Of a stretch of 64,000 bases of DNA, positions 25,605 to 33,215 are shown piece after piece. The DNA comes from Thermotomaculum hydrothermale (GTDB lineage Bacteria > Acidobacteriota > Holophagae > Thermotomaculales > Thermotomaculaceae): positions 496,001-560,000 of the forward strand of contig NZ_AP017470.1 in the NCBI RefSeq assembly GCF_016592575.1. The letters run 5' to 3'. A program made the translations under genes and the position numbers. The stretch's first letter is position 1. Every line of letters starts with the position of its first letter. The notes beneath the pieces are model-generated. The model was not told the origin of the DNA. It was given only the letters and a program-made list of their open reading frames with translations, and made no database searches.

Positions 25605-26050
25605 AAAAAATAAGTGATGAAGAATGGGAAAAAATATTCGGGCTGAACAAAAAGGAAAGAGAAGAGAAAGAATATCAAGAGTTTATCAAACATATAGAAA
25701 ATCTTTCTATTGAGCATGTAGAAAAACAAGAAGTTGTTGATTTAATTCCTCAAAAAATTAAAATTCCTAAAAAATCAACTTTAAATATTGACGATGAAAT
25801 TGACTTGCACGGTTTAAAAAAAGATGAAGCAGCTTTAAGATTGTTAGATTTTTTAAATGAAGCTAAATCACAAAAATTAAGGATTGTTCTTGTTATTACC
25901 GGAAAAGGCAAGCATTCAGAAAGAGGCCCCTCTCTAAAACCATTTGTTGAAAAATGGCTAAAAACAAAAGGAAAGGCATTTGTAAAAAGTTTTGGTTCAG
26001 CTCCAAAAGCTCACGGGGGAGATGGCGCTTTTATCCTTTTTTTAAAATAA
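25601..26050 (+). CDS. Smr-domain protein
   Basis: 149 aa. The C-terminal 85 residues are an Smr domain: EIDLHGLKKDEAALRLLDFL with the DLHG motif, then IVLVITGKGKHSERGPSLKP with the GKG motif, and ending SFGSAPKAHGGDGAFILFLK. Smr domains are nicking or endoribonucleolytic modules found alone or at the end of MutS2. The N-terminal 65 residues are Lys/Glu-rich and helical. It starts inside the stop of the methyltransferase gene (ATGA) and converges on the gph-like gene with only 4 bases between the stops. Confidence 0.88.
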   Translation: MKKISDEEWEKIFGLNKKEREEKEYQEFIKHIENLSIEHVEKQEVVDLIPQKIKIPKKSTLNIDDEIDLHGLKKDEAALRLLDFLNEAKSQKLRIVLVITGKGKHSERGPSLKPFVEKWLKTKGKAFVKSFGSAPKAHGGDGAFILFLK

Positions 26051-26054
26051 ATTG

Positions 26055-26714
26055 TTATTCTTTATTTAAAATTAGGTTACATATTTTTTCTGGATTGTGG
26101 GCAACAAAATCTGCTGTGCATTTTTTTAAATGTTTAACTCCATTAAACCCGTAGGTAACAGCAATTGTTTTTATCCCGGCTTTTTGACCGCTTAAAATAT
26201 CATTGCAGCTATCACCAATCATAAAACTTGATTCTTTATCACCATTGAATTTTTTTAGAATTTTTAGAATAGGTAATGGAGAAGGCTTTTTTTCGGGAAA
26301 ACTATCTCCCCCATAAATAAAGTCAAATAATTCTTTTTGTCCTAATTGTTCAACTACGAGTTTTGATAATCTTTCTGTTTTATTTGAAAGAATACCAACG
26401 ACAAAGTTTGCATCTTTTAGTTTTTTTATACATTCTATTGTTCCCTCATAAAACCTTGTATTATCGGTTAGATGAATGAAATACTTCTTTTTAAAATTAG
26501 AAATAGCATCCTCAATGTCAACTTTAGAATCTTGAAAAAGCCTTTCTACAAATAAAACAAGGCCGTCTCCTACAAATGATGAAATTGTATCTTTGGATAG
26601 GGGGGGTAATTTATAAAGTTTTCTGGTTTCATTTGCAGATAAAACAAGGTCATCTAACGAATCAACCAGTGTGCCGTCTAAATCAAATATTGCTAATTTA
26701 TTCAATTCTTTCAA
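26055..26714 (-). CDS. HAD-family phosphatase, phosphoglycolate phosphatase-like
   Basis: 219 aa. HAD motif I LAIFDLDGTLVDSLDDLV (nucleophile and acid Asp), motif II GILSNKTERL, Lys near EKKPSPLPIL and motif IV FMIGDSCNDILSGQKAG are all present, with a C1-type helical cap between motifs I and II. This is the Gph/PpaX group: hydrolysis of phosphoglycolate or a similar small phosphate ester. The start codon appears to be TTG with AAGGA six bases upstream. It lies inside the end of the upstream kinase gene (17-base overlap), so the two are coupled. Confidence 0.88.
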   Translation of the reverse strand: MKELNKLAIFDLDGTLVDSLDDLVLSANETRKLYKLPPLSKDTISSFVGDGLVLFVERLFQDSKVDIEDAISNFKKKYFIHLTDNTRFYEGTIECIKKLKDANFVVGILSNKTERLSKLVVEQLGQKELFDFIYGGDSFPEKKPSPLPILKILKKFNGDKESSFMIGDSCNDILSGQKAGIKTIAVTYGFNGVKHLKKCTADFVAHNPEKICNLILNKE

Positions 26715-27957
26715 GAAATTCCTTAATCTTTTTTATACAAAGAGATTTTATCACCTTTGCATCATGATTTGTAGGGTCAATTTTTAAAATACTCTCACAT
26801 ATCTCACATGCTTTTATTAAATGTCCCTTATCATGTTCTTCATTTGCTTCAAAAAGCTTTTCTTTAATCCATTTAGCTTTCAGTTTTTCCTGCTCTTTTT
26901 TTAGTTCTAAAAACCTTTTCGCTTTTTCAATAATTTTTTCTGCTTCCTGATTTGCATTATCAAGTTCAAGGACTTTTTTTGCTTCATAAATTGCATCTTC
27001 CAGTTTGTCTTCTTTTAAATTTTGTTTTGCTTTCTCTATATGTTCATCTATTTTGTTCCTCATTTCTTTAAGTTTTTTAATCTGCTCTTTGACATTTAAA
27101 ATTTGTGAGGTAATTGTGTGGTCAATAAAACTCTTTGTTTTTTGTTTTTTCTGTTTTTGCTTTGTAATTATATTCTCTATGGCTTCCCTTAGCTGTTCAG
27201 CACTTGAATACCTTTCAGCAGGATTTTTTGCCAGGCATTTAAAAATGATTTCATTAATATCTTTTGGTGCTCTTGGAATATAATCGGGAGTTTTGTTTAC
27301 AATTTTGCTCATTACTTCAGTCACACTTGTTGCATGAAATGGTTTGTGATAGGAAAACATTTCGTACATAATAGCGCCTATTGAAAATATATCTGACCTC
27401 TCATCAATCTCTATTCCTCTTAATTGTTCTGGTGCCATGTATGAAATTGTTCCTAATATCATACCCTTTTGAGTCATGTGTGAGCTGGCAAGTTTAGCAA
27501 CCCCAAAATCAAGTATCTTAACAACTCCGTCTTCCCTAAGAAAAATGTTGGCTGGTTTTAAATCCCTGTGAATAACTCCCTTAGAGTGGGCATAGGCTAT
27601 TCCGCTTGCAATCTGCCTTGCAATTTCAAGTTTTGACAGGTTTGATAGGGGTTTCTTGTTGTCTATAATGCTTTTCAAACTTTCACCTTCAAGGTATTCC
27701 ATAACAATGTAACAGAAATTTTCAAACTCTTTTAATTCATAAACCTGGACAATGTTGGTGTGATTGAGATTTGCTAAAATCTTTGCTTCTCTATAAAACC
27801 TTTCCTTTATCTCCGGGTTGTTTGCAAGTTGAAGGTTTAAAGTTTTTAGTGCAACATACCTGTTTAATACAGTATCTATGCACTTGTAAACCACCCCCAT
27901 TGAGCCCTGACCTATAACATCTACAATTTCGTACTTGTTTATTTTCCTTACCTTCAT
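26698..27957 (-). CDS. Ser/Thr protein kinase with C-terminal helical/TPR-like region
   Basis: Cytoplasmic PknB-type kinase of 419 aa. Residues 9-270: VIGQGSMGVVYKCID (Gly loop), YVALKTLNL (catalytic Lys), VIHRDLKPANIFL, ILDFGVAKLAS, GTISYMAPEQLRG. Residues 290-419 are charged helices with TPR character (LEDAIYEAKKVLELDNANQE, HLIKACEICESILKIDPTN). No transmembrane segment is seen, unlike the kinase at 22262. The 3' end overlaps the phosphatase gene. Its divergent neighbour is metG; the 134-base gap between them must hold both promoters. Confidence 0.92.
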   Translation of the reverse strand: MKVRKINKYEIVDVIGQGSMGVVYKCIDTVLNRYVALKTLNLQLANNPEIKERFYREAKILANLNHTNIVQVYELKEFENFCYIVMEYLEGESLKSIIDNKKPLSNLSKLEIARQIASGIAYAHSKGVIHRDLKPANIFLREDGVVKILDFGVAKLASSHMTQKGMILGTISYMAPEQLRGIEIDERSDIFSIGAIMYEMFSYHKPFHATSVTEVMSKIVNKTPDYIPRAPKDINEIIFKCLAKNPAERYSSAEQLREAIENIITKQKQKKQKTKSFIDHTITSQILNVKEQIKKLKEMRNKIDEHIEKAKQNLKEDKLEDAIYEAKKVLELDNANQEAEKIIEKAKRFLELKKEQEKLKAKWIKEKLFEANEEHDKGHLIKACEICESILKIDPTNHDAKVIKSLCIKKIKEFLERIE

Positions 27958-28091
27958 GATAATATATTTTACTTTTCATTGCTTTTTATTACAAATTAAA
28001 TTTAAAACTTTGTGATATAAGTATTAAAATTTGTTGAAAGTAAAGTTTTTATAAATTAGAATTCATATGAAAGAAAAATAAAGGAGAGGGT

Positions 28092-30014
28092 ATGGAAACA
28101 AAAAAGTTTTATGTGACAACGCCGATATATTATGTAAATGACCTTCCACATATAGGGCATGTTTATACTACAGTTGTGGCTGATGTTGTGGCAAGGTATA
28201 AAAAGTTAATGGGGTATGATGTTTATTTTTTAACAGGTACAGACGAACATGGCCTCAAAGTTGAAAAAGCAGCAAAAGAAAAGGGTATGACCCCTATTGA
28301 ACTTGCCGATTCCGTTGTTGAAAATTACAAGAAATTATGGCCTAAATTATACATTAAAAACAATGATTTTATAAGGACGACACAGGAGAGGCACATAAAG
28401 GGAGCAATAGCCCTTTTTGAAAAAATGAAGGGAAACGGGGATATATACCTTGATAAATACAAAGGTAAATACTGTGTATCCTGCGAAGCTGTTTTAACCG
28501 AATTTCAGGCAAAAAACAACAAATGTCCCGATTGCGGAAGGCCTGTGGAAGATGTTGAGGAAGAATCCTACTTTTTTAAACTTTCAAAATATCAAAAAAA
28601 ACTACTTGAATTTTATGAAGAAAATCCTGATTTTATTCAGCCGGAAAATAGAAGAAATGAAGTGATTTCATTTGTAAAGAGTGGATTAAAGGATTTATCA
28701 ATTTCAAGGACAAGCTTTAAGTGGGGAATTCCAATTCCAGGAGACGAAAAGCATGTAATGTATGTCTGGCTTGACGCATTGTCAAACTATATTACCGCAT
28801 TAGGCTATCCAGAAGAAACTGAATTGTATAAAAAATTCTGGCCTGCTGATTTACACCTTGTTGGAAAGGATATATTAAGGTTTCACGCAGTTTACTGGCC
28901 TGCCTTTTTAATGTCAGCAGGGCTTCCATTACCGAAAACTGTTTTTGCCCACGGTTGGTGGTTGAAGGATTCTGGTAAGATGTCTAAATCTGTAGGTAAC
29001 ATAGTCAGGCCTCAATACCTTTTAGACCAGTTTGGGGCAGATGCACTAAGGTACTTTTTGTTGAGGGAAATGGTTTTTGGAAATGATTGCAACTTTTCTG
29101 ATGAGGCATTTTTGAGCAGACTTAATTCAGACCTTGCAAATGATTTGGGAAACCTTGTTTCAAGAACACTTTCAATGATTTCCAAATATAGAGGTGGAAT
29201 AATCCCTGAACCTGATAGAGAATTAGAAGAGTACAAAGAAATTGAATCACTAACTAAAACCTGCGGTGTGAACTGGGAAAGCTACTTTGACACATACCAG
29301 TTTCATAAAGCATTGGCAGAAGTATGGATTTTCCTGAATAAATTGAACAAATTTATTGTTACTGTTGAGCCCTGGAAGCTTGTAAAAGATGAGGCGGCGA
29401 AAACAAAGCTTGATACCGTATTGTATTTGCTTGCGGAATCTTTAAGGCTTGTTGCACTTTATGTTTCCCCTGTTATGCCTAAGAAAGCACAGGAGATATG
29501 GGATAGGCTTGGCTTTGAAAGAAATATAGAGGAAAGCCCTCTTTCCTTCCTTAAATTTGGGGTGCTTGAAAGTGGGACAAAGGTTAAGGCAATAAAAGAA
29601 CACCTTTTCCCGAGGATTGATATTGAGGAATACTTTAAGGATACAAAAGAAGAAGCTAAAAAGGAGGAGAAAAAAGTGGAAAATGATAACAGAATTTCAA
29701 TTGAGGATTTTGCAAAGGTTCAATTAAAGGTTGCAAAAATAATTGAGGCTGAAAAGATTGAAAAATCAAACAAACTTGTAAAGCTTCAGATAGATTTAGG
29801 AGATGAAAAAAGGCAGATTGTTGCAGGTATAGGCAAAAAATACAAACCTGAGGATTTAGTTGGCAGAATGATTGTTGTTGTTGCAAACCTTAAACCTGCA
29901 AAGTTGATGGGAGTTGAGTCAAACGGGATGCTTCTTGCTGCATCAGGAGAGGATGGGGAGCCTTTTCTTTTAGCCCCGGAAGAGGGAGCAAAACCTGGTT
30001 ACAGGGTAAAATAA
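28092..30014 (+). CDS. metG: methionyl-tRNA synthetase
   Basis: Class I synthetase charging tRNA-Met. N-terminal ITPIYYVNDLPHIGHVY-like start (TTPIYYVNDLPHIGHVYTTV) contains the HIGH motif; a zinc knuckle is seen in CVSCEAVLTEFQAKNNKCPDC; KDSGKMSKSVGN is the KMSKS loop. The C-terminal 110 residues (ISIEDFAKVQLKVAKIIEAE ... MLLAASGEDGEPFLLAPEEG) are the fused EMAP/Trbp111 tRNA-binding domain, so no separate dimerisation protein is needed. Length 640 aa is usual for this form. GGAGAGGG precedes the ATG. It leads a run in which arcC follows 11 bases after its stop. Confidence 0.97.
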   Translation: METKKFYVTTPIYYVNDLPHIGHVYTTVVADVVARYKKLMGYDVYFLTGTDEHGLKVEKAAKEKGMTPIELADSVVENYKKLWPKLYIKNNDFIRTTQERHIKGAIALFEKMKGNGDIYLDKYKGKYCVSCEAVLTEFQAKNNKCPDCGRPVEDVEEESYFFKLSKYQKKLLEFYEENPDFIQPENRRNEVISFVKSGLKDLSISRTSFKWGIPIPGDEKHVMYVWLDALSNYITALGYPEETELYKKFWPADLHLVGKDILRFHAVYWPAFLMSAGLPLPKTVFAHGWWLKDSGKMSKSVGNIVRPQYLLDQFGADALRYFLLREMVFGNDCNFSDEAFLSRLNSDLANDLGNLVSRTLSMISKYRGGIIPEPDRELEEYKEIESLTKTCGVNWESYFDTYQFHKALAEVWIFLNKLNKFIVTVEPWKLVKDEAAKTKLDTVLYLLAESLRLVALYVSPVMPKKAQEIWDRLGFERNIEESPLSFLKFGVLESGTKVKAIKEHLFPRIDIEEYFKDTKEEAKKEEKKVENDNRISIEDFAKVQLKVAKIIEAEKIEKSNKLVKLQIDLGDEKRQIVAGIGKKYKPEDLVGRMIVVVANLKPAKLMGVESNGMLLAASGEDGEPFLLAPEEGAKPGYRVK

Positions 30015-30025
30015 GAGGTTAAATA

Positions 30026-30970
30026 ATGAAAAAAACAGCGGTAATTGCTTTTGGTGGAAATGCTCTAATTCAAGCAGGGCAGAAAGGAACCCAGGCTGAG
30101 CAGCTTGAAAATGCAAAAAAAGCAGCAGAGATGATGTTTCATGTAATAAAAAGCGGATATAAGCTTTTAATTGTCCACGGAAATGGTCCTCAGGTGGGCA
30201 ATATTCTTATTCAGCAGGAGAGGGCAATAAGTGAAATACCCCCTTACACCCTTGATATTTGCGGAGCAATGACTGAGGGGAGCATGGGGTACATGATTGA
30301 AAGAACCCTAATAAACAGGCTTGTTGCTGCTAAAGAAGAGCCAAAGGTTGCAACTGTTATTACTGAAGTTGTTGTTGACGATAAAGACCCTGCTTTTAAA
30401 AATCCTACAAAACCTGTTGGCCCTTTTTACCCTGAATTCAGGGCTGAGGAGTTAATGAGAACAAAAAAATGGCATATGAAAGAGGATGCAGGAAGAGGAT
30501 GGAGAAAGGTTGTGCCTTCCCCAAAACCACTTGAGGTTGTTCAGTTGGACGCAATTAAGGTTTTGCTTGATTCAGGCTATACAGTAATTGCCGGTGGTGG
30601 AGGCGGTATCCCTGTAAAAAAAGATTTATCTGGTTATCTTTTAGGTGTTGAAGCTGTAATTGATAAAGACTATACATCAAGTTTACTTGCAAGGAGTTTA
30701 AAAGCTGATTTATTCATAATCCTTACAGGGGTGGACAAGGTTTACAAAGACTTTGGTAAACCTACTCAAAAAGAACTGGATAGAATAACTGTGAAAGAGG
30801 CTGAAAAGATGCTTGCAGAGGAGCAGTTTCCCCCGGGAAGTATGAAGCCTAAAATTGAAGCAGCCATTGAATATATTAAACACGGTGGGAAGGAAGTTTT
30901 AATCACCTCAGCTGAAGCAATAGAAAAAACAGACGATATTTCAAAAGTCGGGACAAGGATTGTGCCGTGA
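30026..30970 (+). CDS. arcC: carbamate kinase
   Basis: Amino-acid-kinase-fold enzyme interconverting carbamoyl phosphate + ADP and carbamate + ATP. Marks: VIAFGGNALIQAGQKGTQ at the N-terminus, LIVHGNGPQVGNILIQQE, KPVGPFYPEF, RGWRKVVPSPKPLEVVQ, VIAGGGGGIPV and EQFPPGSMKPKIEAAIEYI near the C-terminus. At 314 aa it has the normal length. In arginine deiminase operons it works with ornithine carbamoyltransferase, but no arcA is present here and the adjacent OTC-like gene lacks key catalytic motifs, so its supply or use of carbamoyl phosphate is open. It overlaps the OTC-like gene by 4 bases. Confidence 0.94.
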   Translation: MKKTAVIAFGGNALIQAGQKGTQAEQLENAKKAAEMMFHVIKSGYKLLIVHGNGPQVGNILIQQERAISEIPPYTLDICGAMTEGSMGYMIERTLINRLVAAKEEPKVATVITEVVVDDKDPAFKNPTKPVGPFYPEFRAEELMRTKKWHMKEDAGRGWRKVVPSPKPLEVVQLDAIKVLLDSGYTVIAGGGGGIPVKKDLSGYLLGVEAVIDKDYTSSLLARSLKADLFIILTGVDKVYKDFGKPTQKELDRITVKEAEKMLAEEQFPPGSMKPKIEAAIEYIKHGGKEVLITSAEAIEKTDDISKVGTRIVP

Positions 30971-31884
30971 AGCATCTTTTAACCCTTAAAGATGTTAAAA
31001 GAGAAGAAATCTTTGATATTTACAATACTGCTGATAAATTAGTTGAAAATTCAGGTGAGTACGCAGATTTTTTAAAAAACAAAGTTATTGGCTTATACTT
31101 TCAAAAGGTTTCAACAAGAAGCCGCTTTGCTTTTGAAAGCGGAATCTATAGGTTAGGTGGAAATGCTATCTATTTTAAAACATCTGAATTGCAGCTTTCC
31201 CGTGGCGAATCTATTTTCCATACAGCAAAGGCTTTATCCTGTTATCTTGATGCACTTGTAATAAGGGCATTATCCCATCAGGATGTTGAGGATTTTGCAA
31301 ATTTTGGTTCAATCCCTGTTATCAACAGTATGAGTGGAATGTATATTCCAATTGTAGCCTTAAATATAGGATACACAGTTAGAAAATTAAAAGGAGAGCT
31401 GGATAATTTAAACTTTGTTTATGTTGGAGATGGATATAATACCTGCCACTCATTAATGCTTTTTTGCTCATTAATTGGGATTAATCTTACTGTTATCACA
31501 CCAAAGGATTATGAGCCAAACCCTGAAGTTGTAGAAAACTGCAAGGAATTTTGTAAAAAATCAGGGGCAAATTTAAAGGTAACAAACGATTTGAATGCTG
31601 TTGAGGGGGCAGATGTTATTGTGACAGATGTCTGGGTTTCAATAGGAATGGAAGATGAAAAGGAAAAGAGGCGTAAAGATTTTAAAGGTTATACAGTAAA
31701 CTCTGAGTTAGTAAAAAAGACAGGGAAAGAGGATGTTTTAATTTTTCATCCTATGCCTTTGCGAATAGGGGAAGAAATTTGTTCAGATGTTAGAGATAGA
31801 CTTGTTATTAACGAATATACAAAGAATTTAATGTATGTTTCCCAGTCTATTCTGGTAAACATTTTTTCAAAGGAGGAGGAGTAA
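30967..31884 (+). CDS. ornithine carbamoyltransferase-like protein with altered active site
   Basis: The whole length aligns by eye with the OTC family: KVSTRSRFAFESGIYRLGGN (STRTR phosphate loop kept as STRSR), SRGESIFHTAKALSCYLDAL, FVYVGDGYNTCHSLMLFCS, DVWVSIGMEDEKEKRRKDF. Three catalytic sites differ. The HPCQ carbamoyl-phosphate motif reads YIPIVAL; the HCLPAHRG loop with the catalytic Cys reads HPMPLRIG; and the C-terminal Arg of ENR is replaced (EYTKNLM). Normal carbamoyl transfer to ornithine is therefore unlikely. It could be a carbamoyltransferase with another mechanism, a binding protein, or a regulatory subunit. Start and stop both overlap neighbouring genes by 1-4 bases, so it is co-made with carbamate kinase and the cDPGS-like protein. 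Confidence 0.85.
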   Translation: MKHLLTLKDVKREEIFDIYNTADKLVENSGEYADFLKNKVIGLYFQKVSTRSRFAFESGIYRLGGNAIYFKTSELQLSRGESIFHTAKALSCYLDALVIRALSHQDVEDFANFGSIPVINSMSGMYIPIVALNIGYTVRKLKGELDNLNFVYVGDGYNTCHSLMLFCSLIGINLTVITPKDYEPNPEVVENCKEFCKKSGANLKVTNDLNAVEGADVIVTDVWVSIGMEDEKEKRRKDFKGYTVNSELVKKTGKEDVLIFHPMPLRIGEEICSDVRDRLVINEYTKNLMYVSQSILVNIFSKEEE

Positions 31885-32351
31885 TGAAAAAGACCAATGT
31901 TATTATTATGGGCGCTGCGGGAAGGGATTTTCACAACTTTAACTGCTTTTTTAGGGATAATGAAGAATATAATGTTGTAGCTTTTACAGCAACCCAGATT
32001 CCTGATATTGAGGGCAGGGTTTATCCGGCGTCATTGGCAGGTAAACTTTACCCTGATGGAATTCCAATATATGCTGAAGAAGAGTTACCTAAGCTTATAA
32101 AAAAATACAATGTTGAACTTGTTGTTTTTTCATACTCAGATGTTCCTTACCAGTATGTAATGCACAGAAGCGCTATTGCAAATGCAGCAGGGGCAGATTT
32201 CATGGTAATGGGCGGACACAGGACAATGCTTAAATCCAGCAAGCCTGTTGTTGCTGTTTGCGCTGTTAGAACAGGTTGCGGAAAGAGTCAGACAACAAGA
32301 AGGGTATGCGACATATTACAGAAGATGGGTAAAAAAGGTTGTTGCTATTAG
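31884..32351 (+). CDS. cyclic 2,3-diphosphoglycerate synthetase-like NTPase, N-terminal fragment (frameshifted gene)
   Basis: The first 150 residues of a protein like archaeal cyclic 2,3-diphosphoglycerate synthetase, usually one chain of about 440-450 aa. They contain VIIMGAAGRDFHNFNCFFRD (nucleotide-binding start), VVAFTATQIPDIEGRVYPAS and VVAVCAVRTGCGKSQTTRR, where GCGKSQTT is a P-loop. The frame breaks after ILQKMGKK and stops 5 codons later. The homologous continuation VVAIRHPMPYGDLEA is found in the +1 frame. Removing one A from the A6 run at 32331-32336 restores a continuous gene of about 438 codons. Either a sequence error, a real mutation, or an unusual recoding event. Confidence 0.8.
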   Translation: MKKTNVIIMGAAGRDFHNFNCFFRDNEEYNVVAFTATQIPDIEGRVYPASLAGKLYPDGIPIYAEEELPKLIKKYNVELVVFSYSDVPYQYVMHRSAIANAAGADFMVMGGHRTMLKSSKPVVAVCAVRTGCGKSQTTRRVCDILQKMGKKGCCY

Positions 32352-33201
32352 ACACCCGATGCCTTACGGAGATTTGGAAGCACAGAAGGTTCAGAGGTTT
32401 GAAACAATAGAAGATTTGCACAAACACAAATGCACAATTGAAGAAATGGAAGAGTATGAACCACACATAGCAAAGGGAATTGTTGTTTATGCAGGAGTTG
32501 ATTACGAGGCTATTTTAAGGGAAGCTGAAAAAGAGGCTGATGTTATTGTATGGGATGGTGGAAACAACGATATGCCTTTTTACAAACCTGATGTTATGAT
32601 TACAGTTGCAGACCCACACAGGCCAGGACACGAGCTTGAATACTATCCAGGCGAGGCAAATGTTCACCTTGCAGATATTGTTGTAATTAACAAGGTTGAC
32701 ACAGCAGATTACTTTGATATTGACGAAGTTAGGCAGAATATAAGAATGCTGAATCCTGATGCAAGGATTGTTGAGGCAGCGTCTCCAATTTTTGTTGAAG
32801 ACCCATCTGTGATTGAAGGCAAGAGGGTGCTTGTTGTAGAGGATGGCCCAACCTTAACACATGGCGGAATGGAGTACGGTGCAGGGACAGTTGCAGCGGA
32901 AAAATTCGGTGCAGCTGAACTTGTTGATCCAAGACCATGGGCAGTTGGTAAAATTGAAGCAACTTTTGAAAAATACCCTGATATCGGTATTCTTCTCCCT
33001 GCAATGGGATACAGCGAGCAGCAGATTAAAGATTTAGAAGAGACAATTAATGCTTCTGATTGCGATGCAGTTGTAATAGGTACTCCTATTGATTTAAGAA
33101 GGGTAATAAACATTAACAAGCCTTCAACAAGGGTTTACTATGAACTTCAGGAAATAGGAATGCCTACTCTGGAAGAATTGCTTAAAGATAGAATAAAATA
33201 A
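32248..33201 (+). CDS. cyclic 2,3-diphosphoglycerate synthetase-like NTPase, C-terminal fragment (frameshifted gene)
   Basis: Continuation of the gene begun at 31884, in the +1 frame. The frame is open from 32248, but homologous protein begins only at about 32332 with KKVVAIRHPMPYGDLEAQKV; the earlier codons are a shadow of the N-terminal frame. Features: VIVWDGGNNDMPFYKPDVMI, DIVVINKVDTAD (NKxD-like guanine-specificity segment) and VININKPSTRVYYELQEIG near the end, all typical of this family. No convincing ribosome binding site or start codon serves this half by itself. It is followed 14 bases later by the DUF1015 gene with its own GGAGG. Confidence 0.8.
   Translation: MLLFALLEQVAERVRQQEGYATYYRRWVKKVVAIRHPMPYGDLEAQKVQRFETIEDLHKHKCTIEEMEEYEPHIAKGIVVYAGVDYEAILREAEKEADVIVWDGGNNDMPFYKPDVMITVADPHRPGHELEYYPGEANVHLADIVVINKVDTADYFDIDEVRQNIRMLNPDARIVEAASPIFVEDPSVIEGKRVLVVEDGPTLTHGGMEYGAGTVAAEKFGAAELVDPRPWAVGKIEATFEKYPDIGILLPAMGYSEQQIKDLEETINASDCDAVVIGTPIDLRRVININKPSTRVYYELQEIGMPTLEELLKDRIK
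32331..32336 (+). other. A6 run at the frame break of the cDPGS-like gene
   Basis: Zero frame reads GGT AAA AAA GGT TGT TGC and soon stops; the family sequence continues as GTT GTT GCT ATT AGA in the +1 frame. Loss of one A gives GGT AAA AAG GTT GTT GCT. The shift needed (+1) is not the one given by a standard -1 slippery heptamer. Confidence 0.6.
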
Positions 33202-33215
33202 AATCGGAGGCATAG

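Noticed and set aside
30026-31884. Arginine deiminase pathway operon
   Set aside because: Carbamate kinase is present but there is no arginine deiminase or antiporter gene, and the OTC-like protein lacks catalytic motifs.
32331-32336. Programmed -1 frameshifting in the cDPGS-like gene
   Set aside because: The downstream frame is +1, not -1, and the sequence lacks a phased slippery heptamer, so indel or mutation is preferred.
32248-32351. A separate gene start for the C-terminal half of the cDPGS-like protein at 32248
   Set aside because: The first 27 codons match nothing and are the out-of-frame shadow of the P-loop region; homology begins only after the A6 run.
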